From Geodermatophilaceae bacterium URHA0031 (GTDB lineage: Bacteria; Actinomycetota; Actinomycetes; Mycobacteriales; Geodermatophilaceae), in assembly GCA_000620205.1 (NCBI GenBank), contig JHVP01000003.1, forward strand, positions 372,001 through 436,000: a DNA stretch of 64,000 nt. Reading direction: 5' to 3'. Within the stretch, counting starts at the first letter, position 1, and each line of letters opens with the position of its first letter. The translations under genes were made by a program, and so were the position numbers. Positions 8,625 to 18,900 of this stretch are shown one piece after another. The notes beneath the pieces are model-generated. The model had not been told where the DNA came from, ran no database searches, and saw nothing but the letters and a program-made list of their open reading frames with translations.

Positions 8625-8897
8625 TCACCCGGCAGCGCGGCGGCCGGGCCCCCACAGCCCGGACCGGAGCAGGTCGGCGGTCTCCCGACGTCGGGTGGCG
8701 CGCTCGCGCAGCACCTCGGCGTACACCGCGTTCGTGGTGCGGCTCGCCCGGCCGTCCAGCAACGCCGCGGTCTCCACCAGCACCGCGATCCGGCGCAGGT
8801 GGTCGCGCGGCGGGGTGCTGCCGACGCCCTCGGCCACCGGCCGGTCGGCCGAGCCGATCCGGCTCCCTGCGTCGCGGACCACGTCGTCGTCGCTCAC
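8625..8897 (-). CDS. small protein of unknown function
   Basis: A 90-aa hydrophilic, charged protein with no family recognised. The centre has a helical, Arg-rich stretch (HLRRIAVLVETAALL, then EVLRERATRRRETADLL) without cysteine or membrane segments. The GTG at 8897 has AGAGG eight bases upstream; a GTG three codons earlier would abut that site and is less likely. It lies between the stressosome operon and another unknown gene in the same direction. Confidence 0.55.
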   Translation of the reverse strand: MSDDDVVRDAGSRIGSADRPVAEGVGSTPPRDHLRRIAVLVETAALLDGRASRTTNAVYAEVLRERATRRRETADLLRSGLWGPGRRAAG

Positions 8898-8990
8898 CGT
8901 CGCCACCTCTCGTCGGTCAGGCCGATCGCCTGCACCAGTGACGACGCGCCCGCTGCGACCGGATGACGCGGGACCGGCGACCCGGTCGCC

Positions 8991-9383
8991 TCAGGCGGCG
9001 TCGTCCTGCGGCAGCTCGAGGTCGAGGGCGAGCATCGCCTCGTTGGTGTGCAGGCTGAGCAGCCAGGGCCCGGCGACCTCGCCGACGGGCACGCCGGCCC
9101 GCTCCGCGACGGTGCGCAGCTGCGCGGCCAGCAGCCGCCGGGCCGCCTGGTAGACCTGGGCGCCCGAGACCGCCACCTGGAGCTCGTCCAGCCACAGCCG
9201 GCCGTCCGGCAGCACCCGCACGTCCGGTCGGTCACCCCAGCCGAGGTCGGCGGCGGCGCTGCCCACCAGCGAGATCGCCGCCCGCAGCTCCGTCACCTGG
9301 CGGCTGCGCCGGTCCCCCTCCGCCGGCCGCCCCTGCCACGCGTGTCCGCCGGTGCCGCTGCCCTCGGGTGCCTCGATCGCCAT
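8991..9383 (-). CDS. conserved-looking protein of unknown function
   Basis: A 130-aa acidic protein with an excellent ribosome site (GGAGGAGG) before ATG 9383. The sequence suggests a small alpha/beta fold: RAAISLVGSAAADLGW, RVLPDGRLWLDELQV, then a long helix and LLSLHTNEAMLALDLEL at the end. No signal peptide, membrane segment or catalytic motif was recognised. It lies just downstream of the broken nucleoside hydrolase gene, with a 155-bp gap. Confidence 0.65.
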   Translation of the reverse strand: MAIEAPEGSGTGGHAWQGRPAEGDRRSRQVTELRAAISLVGSAAADLGWGDRPDVRVLPDGRLWLDELQVAVSGAQVYQAARRLLAAQLRTVAERAGVPVGEVAGPWLLSLHTNEAMLALDLELPQDDAA

Positions 9384-9538
9384 CTGGTCCTCCTCCGCGC
9401 CGTGCCCGGGTCGTCCGTGCGGCACAGCGTGGCGGTCCGGCCGCGGCAACCGGCGCAGGTGCCGGGTCGGGTGTGCTGCCGGTGCGCTGCCGGGACGGGT
9501 GGGGCCAACCGTCGCGCGCCCGACCCCGCCGCGTCCGG

Positions 9539-10499
9539 TCAGCGCAACAGCGCGTCGAGGAGCTGCCCGGTGACCCGGTCCCGGTCGGCGGCGAGCACCA
9601 CCTCGGTGACCGGCGCAGCCGGGTCCGGCACCGCGAACGGACGCCGGTCGACCAGCAGCATCCCGCGGCTGGGCCCCGGCGCGAGCTCGACGCCCACCGG
9701 CACCGTGCGGGTGCGGGTGACCACCGAGGGGTCGACGGCGACGACGGCAGCGGTCGGGTCGTGCAGCGGGCACCCGCCGGCGCCACCCTGCCGTGCGTAG
9801 AAGTCCAGGTAGTGGGCCAGCACGCCGGTCAGCAGGTCGGTGAGCGGCGTGCCGTGCGCAGCGATCCGGGCGACGTCGTCGGCCGTCCACCAGGTCGCCA
9901 TGGTGGTGTCCAGCGGAACCAGGGTGACCGGGAAGCCGGCGGCCAGCACCAGCGCCGCGGCCTCCGGGTCCATCGCGATGTTGGCCTCGGCGACGGCGGT
10001 GATGTTGCCGGGGTGCTCGACCGCGCCGCCCATGACCACCAGCCGGCGCAGCAGCCGGGGCAGCCGGGGCTCCAGCAGCAGCGCCAGCGCGATGTTGGTG
10101 AGCGGGCCGGTGGCCACCACGGTGAGCCCCGGGCTCGGCGCGGGCCAGCCGGACCAGCTGCTCGGCCGCGGAGACCTCGACCAGCCCCGCGGTGTGCGGC
10201 GCCGCGTGCCCGCCCAGACCGTCGCGACCGTGCACCAGGCCGGTGACGTCGGCCGGCTGGACCAACGGGCGGGCGGCACCGACCGCCACCGGGACCCCGG
10301 TGCGGCCGGCGACCTCGATCAGCTGCAGCGCGTTGGACGCGGCCTGCGCGGCGTGCGCGTTGCCGTGCACGGTGCCGATCGCGACCACCTCCACGTCGCT
10401 GCGCAGCAACAGGAAGAGCGTGGCGACGGCGTCGTCGATGCCGTGGTCGCCGTCGTGCACGATCCTCACGCCGGGACCCCCGGCAGCGCCTGACTCCAT
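9539..10499 (-). pseudogene. inosine/uridine-preferring nucleoside hydrolase, frameshifted
   Basis: The IunH-type nucleoside hydrolase is intact apart from one frame change. The N-terminal part (from ATG 10499) has the calcium-binding pattern DGDHGIDDAVA and continues to SAAEQLVRLARAEPG. Homology resumes at once in another frame with LTVVATGPLTNIALAL, then VVMGGAVEHPGNIT, PLHDPTAAV and a normal C-terminus. The break lies at a run of four C (10127-10130); removing one base restores a continuous protein of about 319 aa. It is either a recent inactivation or a homopolymer sequencing error. The family cleaves ribonucleosides to base and ribose. Confidence 0.85.
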
Positions 10500-10561
10500 G
10501 ACCGCACCGTAGGCAGCCGGGATCCCGGGGCCGCCGGCGCGGTCCGGACGTGGACGACGGA

Positions 10562-10594
10562 ACGGCCCCCGACCTGCACCAGGTCGGGGGCCGT
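10562..10594 (-). terminator. hairpin after the MFS transporter gene
   Basis: Perfect 14-bp inverted repeat (ACGGCCCCCGACCT / AGGTCGGGGGCCGT) with a 5-base loop. It lies 28 bases past the stop of the MFS gene and before the nucleoside hydrolase start, both on the minus strand. No U-tract follows. Confidence 0.75.
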
Positions 10595-10621
10595 CCGGCA
10601 CTCCGGGGAGCGGGTGGCGGG

Positions 10622-12136
10622 TCAGCGCGGGCGGGCGGCGCCCTCCGCCCGCGTGCCGGGACGACGGGTCGCGGCGTTGCGGGCGGCCAGCGGCGTGGCG
10701 ACGTCCTCCAGCGACTTGCCCTCGGCGCTGACGCCGAGGAACGCCGCCACGAGACCGCCGACGATCATCACGCCGGCACCGAGCAGGTACCCGTAGAACA
10801 GCGGCCCCCGGCTCTCGCCCTCACCGATCAGCGCACCGTAGATGACCGGACCGAGGGCGCCGAAGCACTGCGCGATCGCGAAGAAGACCGCGATCGCCTT
10901 GGCCCGCACCTCCTGCGGGAAGATCTCGCTGACCGTCAGGTAGGCCGCGCTGGCTCCGGCGGAGGCGAAGTAGAAGATGACGCACCAGGCGATCGTCTGG
11001 GTGACGGCGGTGAGCACGTCGGCCTGGAACAGGAACGCCGTGATCGCCAGCAGCGCGCCGGACAGGATGTACGTGCCGGCGATCATCTTCTTGCGGCCGA
11101 TGGTGTCGAACAGGTGCCCGATGGTCAGCGGACCGGTGAGGTTGCCGACGGCGAAGGCGATCAGGAACAGCGGCGCCTGCGAGGAGTCGACGCCGTAGAA
11201 GTTGCCCAGCACCAGCGTGTAGGTGAAGAAGATGGCGTTGTAGAGGAACGACTGGGTGATCATCAGCGTCGCGCCGTAGACGGCCCGGCTGGGGTACTCC
11301 TTGAACAGCACGCGGGCCAGCGCGAAGTAGCCGATGTTCTCGGCCGGCTTGAGCTCGATCGCCCGGTCGTCGTCGACCCGGGAGAGCGTGCGCCCGCCCT
11401 GCTCGACCTCCTGCTCGATGTAGCTGATGGTCTCCTCGGCCTCCTGCTCGCGGCCGTGCATGACCTGCCAGCGCGGGCTCTCCGGCAGGTGCCGCCGGAC
11501 GAAGATGATCACCAGGCCGAGGACCGGGCCGAGGAGGAAGGCGACCCGCCAGCCCCAGCCCGGGTCCAGCTTGTTGAGGAAGATGTACGTGCCCAGCGTG
11601 CCGATGATCGCGCCGGCCCAGTAGGTGCCGTTGACGGCGATGTCGACCCGGCCGCGGTACTTGGCCGGGATCAGCTCGTCGATCGCGGAGTTGATCGCGG
11701 CGTACTCCCCGCCGATGCCCATGCCGCTGATGAACCGGGTGAGGTACAGGAAGCCGATCCAGAAGGCGCTGTTGCCCAGCGTGAACGCGGTGAGGCCGCT
11801 GCCGATGAGGTAGACCGCCAGGGTGATGACGAACAGCTTCTTGCGGCCCAGCTTGTCCGAGAGCCGGCCGAAGAAGAGCGCGCCGACCACCTCACCGAGC
11901 AGGTAGACGGTCGCGATCAGGCCTGCCGCGGTGGAGGACAGCGCGAGGGTGTCCTCCTCGGTCAGCGTGTCCACGACCGCACTGGCGACGGTGATCTCGA
12001 GGCCGTCGAGGATCCAGGCCACGCCCAGTGCGATGACCATCCGGGTGTGGAACGGGGACCAGGGCAGCCGGTCGATCCGGGCCGGGATGAGGCTGCGGAT
12101 GCTGCCGGGCGCCTGTGCCGCGGGAGCAGTCGTCAT
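10622..12136 (-). CDS. MFS transporter, metabolite:H+ symporter type
   Basis: A 504-aa, twelve-helix permease of the major facilitator superfamily. Signatures are [13 protein letters not shown] between helices 2 and 3, [24 protein letters not shown] in helix 4, a PESPRW motif before the central loop, and the second-half repeat [12 protein letters not shown]. These resemble the aromatic acid or dicarboxylate symporters of the ShiA/ProP group. The substrate cannot be read from sequence. The ATG at 12136 follows AGGAGG. The gene has its own terminator and diverges from the chemoreceptor gene at 12334. Confidence 0.9.
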   Translation of the reverse strand: MTTAPAAQAPGSIRSLIPARIDRLPWSPFHTRMVIALGVAWILDGLEITVASAVVDTLTEEDTLALSSTAAGLIATVYLLGEVVGALFFGRLSDKLGRKKLFVITLAVYLIGSGLTAFTLGNSAFWIGFLYLTRFISGMGIGGEYAAINSAIDELIPAKYRGRVDIAVNGTYWAGAIIGTLGTYIFLNKLDPGWGWRVAFLLGPVLGLVIIFVRRHLPESPRWQVMHGREQEAEETISYIEQEVEQGGRTLSRVDDDRAIELKPAENIGYFALARVLFKEYPSRAVYGATLMITQSFLYNAIFFTYTLVLGNFYGVDSSQAPLFLIAFAVGNLTGPLTIGHLFDTIGRKKMIAGTYILSGALLAITAFLFQADVLTAVTQTIAWCVIFYFASAGASAAYLTVSEIFPQEVRAKAIAVFFAIAQCFGALGPVIYGALIGEGESRGPLFYGYLLGAGVMIVGGLVAAFLGVSAEGKSLEDVATPLAARNAATRRPGTRAEGAARPR

Positions 12137-12333
12137 GGGGTCCTCCTGTACGAGCGGGACCTGCCTCTACCCAGCCGAAAGCACTTGATGCCTGCAACGA
12201 CACAACTTCGTCCGGCGGAGCCGCGGACCGGTCGGGCGTGGCCATCCGGCTCAACTCGCGGTCAAGGCTGCCGATGAGGACCGGGAACGGGGATGTCCGC
12301 ACTGGCGGGCGGGCTCGGTGGAGGAGGACACGG

Positions 12334-13887
12334 ATGAGGCGGCGCAGCAGCCAGGTGGCGGAGACCCGGCCGCCCGTACAGATGCCTCGCGACGTCGAGG
12401 CCGTCGAGGCGGTCATCGACCAGCTCGACCGCGGCACCACCAGCGACGCGCAGGGCCACCTGGTCATCGCCGAGACGCTCGTCCGCGAGCTGGAGCTCGG
12501 CTACTGCGCGGTCTGGCTGCCCCGCGCGGACGGCGCGTTCCACCTGCACGGGCAGTTCGGTCCGATGGCCGGCGGGGTCGCTGCGGGTCCCGGTGGGCAG
12601 GTGACCCGGATGACGTCGGCCGACGGGTACGGCGGCGAGGCGATCCGCAGCAAGAAGGCGGTCGTGCTCGACCGGGACAGCGACGCGCGCTCCTGCCTGC
12701 GCTGGACCGGCGCCCTCGCGGCGGGCGCCGCCCGTGGCTGCGTCCTGCCGCTGGTCGAGGACGGCCGGGTGACCGGGCTCTACGAGTACTTCACCGCCGG
12801 CGAGCTGCCGTTCTTCGGCCCCCGGAAGGCCAAGTGGGACTCCCTGGGCCGGCTGCTCAGCCACGCCCGCCGGGCCGCGGTGCAGCGCGGTCAGCTGCAG
12901 GAGACGCTGGACGACCGGGTCGCGGTGACCACCGTGGTGGCCGGGGTCGGTGCCGCCGACAGCCAGCAGACCGCGCTGCGGACGGCGCTGGACACGGTGC
13001 GCGAGGCCTTCGGCTGGGCCTACGGCTCCTACTGGGCGCTGGACGAGACGGCCGGGGTGCTGCGCTTCCAGCAGGAGTCCGGCTCGGCCGGCGAGGAGTT
13101 CCGCACGGTCACCCTGGCCGCCAGCTTCGCCGAGGGCGTGGGCCTGTCCGGACGGGCGTGGCGGGCCCGGGACCTGTTCTTCGTCTCCGACATCGGGGAG
13201 ATGACCGACTGCGTGCGCGCCCCGGCCGCCCAGCGGGCCGGGGTCAAGTCCGGGGTCTGCTTCCCGCTGCAGGTCGGCGGGAAGGTGATCGGCACGATGG
13301 ACTTCTTCGTCACCGAGACCATCGAGCTGTCGGAGTCCCGGGCCTCGGCGCTGCGCAACGTGCAGCAGCTGGTGTCCCAGCGGCTGGACGTGCTGCGCCG
13401 CGGCGAGGAGTCCGCAGCCAACGCCCGGGAGCTGCTGGACACCGTCGCCCGGCTGCGGGAGGCGGCCGGGGACGCCGGCCGCGTCGCGGAGTCCGCGGTC
13501 GTGCAGGCCTCGACCATGACCGGTGAGGTGGAGGCACTCGACGAGGCCTCGGCGGCGGTCGGCGAGGTCATCCGGATCATCTCCGGCATCGCCGACCAGA
13601 CCAACCTGCTGGCGCTGAACGCGACCATCGAGGCGGCCCGCGCCGGAGAGCTCGGCAAGGGCTTCGCGGTCGTGGCCAGCGAGGTCAAGGACCTGGCGCG
13701 GGAGACCGCCAAGGCCACGAAGCGGGTGTCGGACCAGATCGCCGGCATCCAGGCCAGCAGCAAGGCCGTCGCCTCCGGCATCCACACCACCGGGGAGATC
13801 ATCGGCCAGCTGGACGCCGTCCAGGCCAGGATGAGCGAGGTCCTGGAGGAGCAGGCCCGGATGGCCACCGCCTTCGAGCGCGCCTAG
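12334..13887 (+). CDS. soluble chemoreceptor, GAF-GAF-MCP signalling domain
   Basis: A 517-aa cytoplasmic methyl-accepting chemotaxis protein. Two GAF domains (about 35-195 and 205-355) precede a short MCP signalling domain (about 360-515). The hairpin tip is conserved: [20 protein letters not shown], then [22 protein letters not shown]. No membrane segment or HAMP domain is present, so it should sense an internal or diffusible cue and act on a CheA/CheW complex. No che or flagellar genes are in the window. The ATG at 12334 is preceded by GGAGGAGG. Frame extension upstream has no ribosome site. Confidence 0.92.
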   Translation: MRRRSSQVAETRPPVQMPRDVEAVEAVIDQLDRGTTSDAQGHLVIAETLVRELELGYCAVWLPRADGAFHLHGQFGPMAGGVAAGPGGQVTRMTSADGYGGEAIRSKKAVVLDRDSDARSCLRWTGALAAGAARGCVLPLVEDGRVTGLYEYFTAGELPFFGPRKAKWDSLGRLLSHARRAAVQRGQLQETLDDRVAVTTVVAGVGAADSQQTALRTALDTVREAFGWAYGSYWALDETAGVLRFQQESGSAGEEFRTVTLAASFAEGVGLSGRAWRARDLFFVSDIGEMTDCVRAPAAQRAGVKSGVCFPLQVGGKVIGTMDFFVTETIELSESRASALRNVQQLVSQRLDVLRRGEESAANARELLDTVARLREAAGDAGRVAESAVVQASTMTGEVEALDEASAAVGEVIRIISGIADQTNLLALNATIEAARAGELGKGFAVVASEVKDLARETAKATKRVSDQIAGIQASSKAVASGIHTTGEIIGQLDAVQARMSEVLEEQARMATAFERA

Positions 13888-13970
13888 CGGCCGCGACGCC
13901 GGGTTGCGTGCCATGAGACCGCGCACGAGGTCACCCCGCCCCCGAGGTTCCGGACGGCGCCATCGCGGGC

Positions 13971-14996
13971 ATGGTCGCGGGCATGCAGCTTCCCAAGCCA
14001 CGGGGCCCGCTCAGCGCCGGGCTGTGCACCGACCTCGTCACCGGTGACTCGATCTCACCCAGCACGGCCGCCGCGGCCGAGACCCTGCTCGCCGCGACCG
14101 TCGACCCGCTGCTCGACGACGACCTGCAGCTGAGCCTGGCGATCTGCTACGAGCTGCACTACCGGGGCTTCGACGACGTCCCCGACAGCTGGGAGTGGGA
14201 CCCCGAACTGCTGCGGCTGCGCGCCCTCCTGGAGCAGCGGCACACCGCCGCGCTGCGGGCCCTGGTCGGTGATGTCGAGGTCACCGACGCCCCGGTCGAC
14301 CAGCAGCTGACCGCTCTCATCGCCGCGGACGACGGCCCGTCGCTGTCCCGCCACCTGGCCCGGAACGGCACGCTCGCGCAGTGGCGCGAGTACCTCACGC
14401 TGCGGTCGGTCTACCACCTCAAGGAGGGCGACCCGCACACCTGGGCCATCCCCCGGCTGGGCGGCCGGGCCAAGGCGGCGATGGTGGAGATCCAGGCCGA
14501 CGAGTACGGCGGCGGGTCCGCCGAGCGCATGCACAGCCAGCTGTTCGCCGGGATGATGCGCGACCTGGACCTCGACACCGGGTACGGCGCGTTGTGGGAC
14601 GACGCACCGGCGGTCGCCTTCACCTCGGTCAACACGATGTCGCTGTTCGGCCTGCACCGGGCGCTGCGCGGGGCCTGCCTCGGCCACCTGACCGCGGTCG
14701 AGATGACCTCCTCGGAGCCCAGCCGCCGCTACTCCTCGGGGCTGCGCCGGCTGGGCTTCGGCGGTGCCACCACCGTCTTCTACGACGAGCACGTCGAGGC
14801 CGATGCGGTCCACGAGCAGATCGCCTCGGTCGACATGTGCGGGTCCCTGGTCGCCGAGGACCCCGCGCTGCTGGCCGACGTCCTGTTCGGTGCCGCCTGC
14901 TCGCTGGCCCTCGACGGGCTGACCGCCGTCCACCTGCTCGGCGCCTGGGAGGCCGGCCGGACCGGCCTGCACGGGGAGCCGGCCCTGGCGGCCTGA
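13971..14996 (+). CDS. iron-containing redox enzyme family (haem-oxygenase-like fold)
   Basis: A 341-aa protein of the haem-oxygenase-like di-iron superfamily. Recognisable helices carry metal-binding-type residues: ICYELHYRGFDD near 60, EIQADEYGGGSAERMHSQLF near 180, and FYDEHVEADAVHEQIASVDM near 270. Members are oxidases or oxygenases, and the substrate here is unknown. The gene runs into the convergent CDGSH gene with one base between the stop codons. Start choice is uncertain: ATG 13971, or ATG 13983 giving MQLPKPRG. Confidence 0.8.
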   Translation: MVAGMQLPKPRGPLSAGLCTDLVTGDSISPSTAAAAETLLAATVDPLLDDDLQLSLAICYELHYRGFDDVPDSWEWDPELLRLRALLEQRHTAALRALVGDVEVTDAPVDQQLTALIAADDGPSLSRHLARNGTLAQWREYLTLRSVYHLKEGDPHTWAIPRLGGRAKAAMVEIQADEYGGGSAERMHSQLFAGMMRDLDLDTGYGALWDDAPAVAFTSVNTMSLFGLHRALRGACLGHLTAVEMTSSEPSRRYSSGLRRLGFGGATTVFYDEHVEADAVHEQIASVDMCGSLVAEDPALLADVLFGAACSLALDGLTAVHLLGAWEAGRTGLHGEPALAA

Positions 14997-14997
14997 C

Positions 14998-15303
14998 TCA
15001 GGCCTCCCGGAAGATCTCCGCCGCCGGCCGCGGGCGGGAGGGCGCGCTCGCGGCGTGGAAGCCGCTGCGCTTGTGGGTCCCGTCGCAGAAGGGCTTGATG
15101 CCGGACTTGCCGCACCGGCAGAGCGCGACCGTCTTGCGGCCGGGGTCGATCTCGTTGCCGTCGGTGTCGAGCAGCCGGAAGTCCCCCCGCACGATCAGCG
15201 GTCCGTCCCGGTAGGGCGTGATGGTGGCGGTCGGCCCGTCGGCCGGCGGCAGGTCGCGCACCGCCTCGTCGGTCACGTCGTCGGCGGGGAGTTCCGGGGT
15301 CAC
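14998..15303 (-). CDS. CDGSH iron-sulfur domain protein
   Basis: A 101-aa protein with the full CDGSH cluster motif CRCGKSGIKPFCDGTH (three Cys and one His) near residues 62-77, which binds a 2Fe-2S cluster. The first half contains TITPYRDGPLIVRGDF, the strand region typical of bacterial single-CDGSH proteins. It is probably a redox or cluster-transfer partner. It lies tail to tail with the haem-oxygenase-like protein, a pairing that may be functional (inference). Confidence 0.93.
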   Translation of the reverse strand: MTPELPADDVTDEAVRDLPPADGPTATITPYRDGPLIVRGDFRLLDTDGNEIDPGRKTVALCRCGKSGIKPFCDGTHKRSGFHAASAPSRPRPAAEIFREA

Positions 15304-15331
15304 GCCGCCATCCTCCCCGCCGCGCGGCCGG

Positions 15332-15943
15332 TCAGCTCCGGCGGGCCGCCTGCACCGCGGCCGCCGTGTCCGGCGCCCCGTCGGCCGTCAGGCCGGCGAC
15401 GACGCCGTCGACGTCGGTGGCCGGCCGGTTCTGGGACAGCTTCCACTTCGCCTCGACCCGGGTGATCCGCACCTCGACGCCGACGATGGCCCGCAGCTGA
15501 CCGGCGACGAACCGGGCGGGCGCGTCGGTGACCGCCCACGGCTGGGCGCGGCCGGTCTCGTGCGCCTCGGTGAGCCGGGTGACGTGCGCGGCCAGCCAGT
15601 CGGCGTCCTCGTGCAGCACCAGCTGACCGTGCACGTGCGCCAGCACGTAGTCCCAGGTCGGCACCACCCGGCCGTGCTCGGCCTTGCTGGCGTACCAGGA
15701 CGGCGACACGTAGGCGTCCGGCCCGCGGACGATGACCAGCACCTCCCCCACGGTGTCCCGCCACTGGGTGTTGGTGCGGGCCAGGTGACCGGTCAGGGCG
15801 TGCGCCTGCGGGTCGTGGAGCATCGGCAGCCTGGTGGCGGTGAGCCCGGCCGGCGTGCTGCTGACCAGGTCCACGGCTCCTGGCGCGGCCAGCAGCTGGG
15901 CGACCGCGTCGTCGGGGGCGGCGAAGTGCGCGGGGACGTACAC
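15332..15943 (-). CDS. PaiB-like FMN-binding protein
   Basis: A 203-aa protein of the PaiB family, with an FMN-binding split-barrel fold. Typical segments are the start MYVPAHFAAPD, LTGHLARTNTQWRD, YVSPSWYASK, VPTWDYVLAHVHG and the C-terminal signature KWKLSQNRP. Family members were first described as negative regulators of sporulation and protease genes, but many are probably flavin-dependent enzymes. The start at 15943 lies 2 bases after the stop of glnE, so the two are probably co-transcribed. Confidence 0.9.
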   Translation of the reverse strand: MYVPAHFAAPDDAVAQLLAAPGAVDLVSSTPAGLTATRLPMLHDPQAHALTGHLARTNTQWRDTVGEVLVIVRGPDAYVSPSWYASKAEHGRVVPTWDYVLAHVHGQLVLHEDADWLAAHVTRLTEAHETGRAQPWAVTDAPARFVAGQLRAIVGVEVRITRVEAKWKLSQNRPATDVDGVVAGLTADGAPDTAAAVQAARRS

Positions 15944-15945
15944 GG

Positions 15946-18900
15946 TCAGTCCTCCTCGGTGCGGCCGTAGAACACCCGCTCGACGACCGTGCGGGCGTGC
16001 CGGGTGATCCGCCGGTAGTCGTCGAGGAACTGCCCGGGGTCGGTGTCGGGGCCGTACCCGCAGGCCCGGGCGACGCCGTTCAGCTCCAGCCCCTGGCGGG
16101 GCAGCTGGTCACCCGGGCGGCCGCGGACCAGGAAGACGGCGTTGCGCGCCCGGCTGGCCAGCTCCCAGGACGACCGCAGCGCGGTGACCTGCTCGGCCTC
16201 CAGCAGCCCGGCGGCACCGAGCGCCTCCAGCGCCGCGATCGTCGGGGTGACCCGCAGGTCCCGGTGCCCGGCGGCGTGCTGCAGCTGGAGCAGCTGCACG
16301 GTCCACTCGACGTCGGCCAGCCCGCCGCGGCCGAGCTTGGTGTGGGTGGCCGGGTCGGCACCGCGCGGCAGCCGCTCGCTGTCCACCCGCGCCTTGATCC
16401 TGCGGATCTCGGCGACCTGGTCGGTGGTCAGCCCGGCGGCCGGGTACCGCAGCGGGTCGACCAGGGCGAGGAAGTCCCGGCCCAGCTGCTCGTCCCCGGC
16501 CACCGGCTCGGCGCGCAGCAGCGCCTGCACCTCCCAGGTGGAGACCCAGCGCTGGTAGTACTCGGCGAACGCCGACAGGCTGCGCGACAGCGCGCCCTGC
16601 CGCCCCTCCGGGCGCAGGTCGGCGTCGACCTCGAACGCCGGGTCCGGAGCCGGCTCGCCGAGCAGCCGGCGCAGCGTGTGGGCGACGGCGTTGGCCACCG
16701 GCGCGGCGCGGGACTCGTCGGTGCCCTCACGTGCCCGGTGCACGAAGAGCACGTCGGCGTCCGAGCCGTAGCCCATCTCGGCCCCGCCCAGCCGGCCCAT
16801 CCCGATCACCGCCAGGTCGACCGGGACGTCGGCCGCAGCCACCCCCGCCTCGGCGGCCCAGCTGCGCACCGCGGCGTCCAGCCCGGCCCGCAGCGTCGCC
16901 ACCGCGACGTCGTGCAGCGCCCGGCCGACCTGGAGCACGTCGAGCCGACCGAGCAGGTCGGCGCAGGCGATCCGCAGCAGCTCCTGGCGGCGCAGCGAGC
17001 GGAGCACCTGGATGCCGGCCGCGGCGTCCCCGGCGCGGGCCACCGCCTGCCGCCAGGCCGAGGTCAGCGCGTCCACGCCCCGCGGCTCGAGCTGCGCGTC
17101 GTCGGCCAGCAGGCGCATCGCCTCGGGCGTGCGGGTCAGCAACCCGGCGACGTACTGGCTGGAGCCCAGCAGCACGGCCAGCCGCTCGGCGGCCTGCCCC
17201 TCGTCGCGCAGCAGCCGCAGGAACCACTGGTCGCGGCCGAGGGCCTCGCTGACCCGGCGGTAGGCGAGCAGCCCGGCGTCCGGGTCGGCGCACCCGGCGA
17301 AGGTCTGCAGCAGCACCGGCAGCAGGTAGCGCTGCATCGACGCCGAGCGGCTCAGCCCGCCGGTGAGCGCGGTCAGGTGCCGCAGCGCGCCGTCCGGGTC
17401 GGCGAACCCCAGCGCCCGCAGCCACTCCCCGGCAGCCTTGGGCCCCAGCGCCAGCTGCTCGCCGGGCACCTTGGCCACCGAGGACAGCAGCGGCCGGTAG
17501 AAGAGCTTCTCGTGCAGCCGGCGCACCACCCGGGTGTGCAGCGCGAGCTCGGCGCGCAGCACGGCGACCGAGTCACCGCGGTCGTCGGGCTTGTAGCCCA
17601 GCGAGCGGGCCAGCCAGCGCAGCTGGTCCTCGGCGACCGGCAGCAGGTGGGTGCGCCGCAGCCGCAGCAGCTGCAGCCGGTGCTCCACCGTGCGCAGGAA
17701 GCGGTAGGAGGCGACGAGCGTCGCGGCGTCGTCCCGGCTGATGTAGCCACCGGCGCCCAGCGCGATCAACGCCGGGATGGTCCCGCCGACCCGCAGCGAG
17801 ACGTCGGCGCGGCCGTGCACCAGCTGCAGCAGCTGGACGCTGAACTCGACGTCCCGCAGCCCACCCCGGCCCAGCTTCAGCTCCCGGTCGGCCTGGCCGG
17901 CCGGGATGTTGGCCTCGACCCGGCGGCGCATCGCCTGCACCTCGCCGACGAAGCCGGTCCGGTCGCCGGCCTTCCACACCAGCGGCCACAGCGCGTCGAC
18001 GTACTCCCGGCCCAGCGCCGGGTCGCCGGCCACCGGGCGCATCTTCAGCAGCGCCTGGAACTCCCAGGTGCTGGCCCACTTCTCGTAGTAGGCGCGCATC
18101 CCCGACAGGCTGCGCACCAGCACGCCGGCCTTGCCCTCCGGGCGCAGCGCCGCATCGACCTCCCAGGCGGCCTGCCCGCAGATCCGCATCAGCGAGCCGG
18201 CCACGCGGGTGGCGCCGGCCAGCGCGGCCGCGTCGTCCTCGCCGGGGTCGACCGGCTCGGCGACGAAGACGACGTCGACGTCGCTGACGTAGTTGAGCTC
18301 CCGGCCGCCGGTCTTGCCCAGCGCGATGACCGCCAGCCGGCAGGCCGCGGCGTCGGCGGGCTGCTCGGCGACGGCGAGCGCCAGGCCGGCGGTCAGCACC
18401 GCGCCGGCGATGTCGGCGAGCTCGGCGGCCACCTCGTCGGCGGGCAACGCGTCGCCGAGGTCGCGGCCGGCCACCGACAGCACCGCGCGCAGGTAGGCGT
18501 GCTTGAGCTCGCGGACCCGTGCCGGGTCGGGGTCCGGGGCGGCGGTGCCCAGCCGCACGCCCCAGGGCGGGTCGTCGGGGTCCGCGCCGACGGCGAAGAG
18601 CATCTGCTGCTCCAGCTCGTGCGGGCTGGGGCGGCCCGCGCCGCGCTCCTCGGTGTCCAGCACCACCCAGTCGGCGGGGTGCGCGGCGAGGTGGTCGGCG
18701 AGGCCGGCGGAGGCCCCGAGGACGGCGAGCAGCCGGGAGCGCAGCGTGCCCGAGCCCCGCAACCGGGCCAGCAGGCCCGCGGCCAGCTCGCCGGCCGGGT
18801 CGGTGGCGTCCAGCGCCTCGACCAGCCGGGCCAGGCTGCGGAGCGCGAGGTCGGGGTCGCCCGTGCGCGCGAGCGCGGAGACGACCGGGCCGGCCTCGGG

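Noticed and set aside
10550-12277. A 575-codon plus-strand open frame
   Set aside because: Antisense to the MFS permease, which has strong family motifs and a ribosome site.
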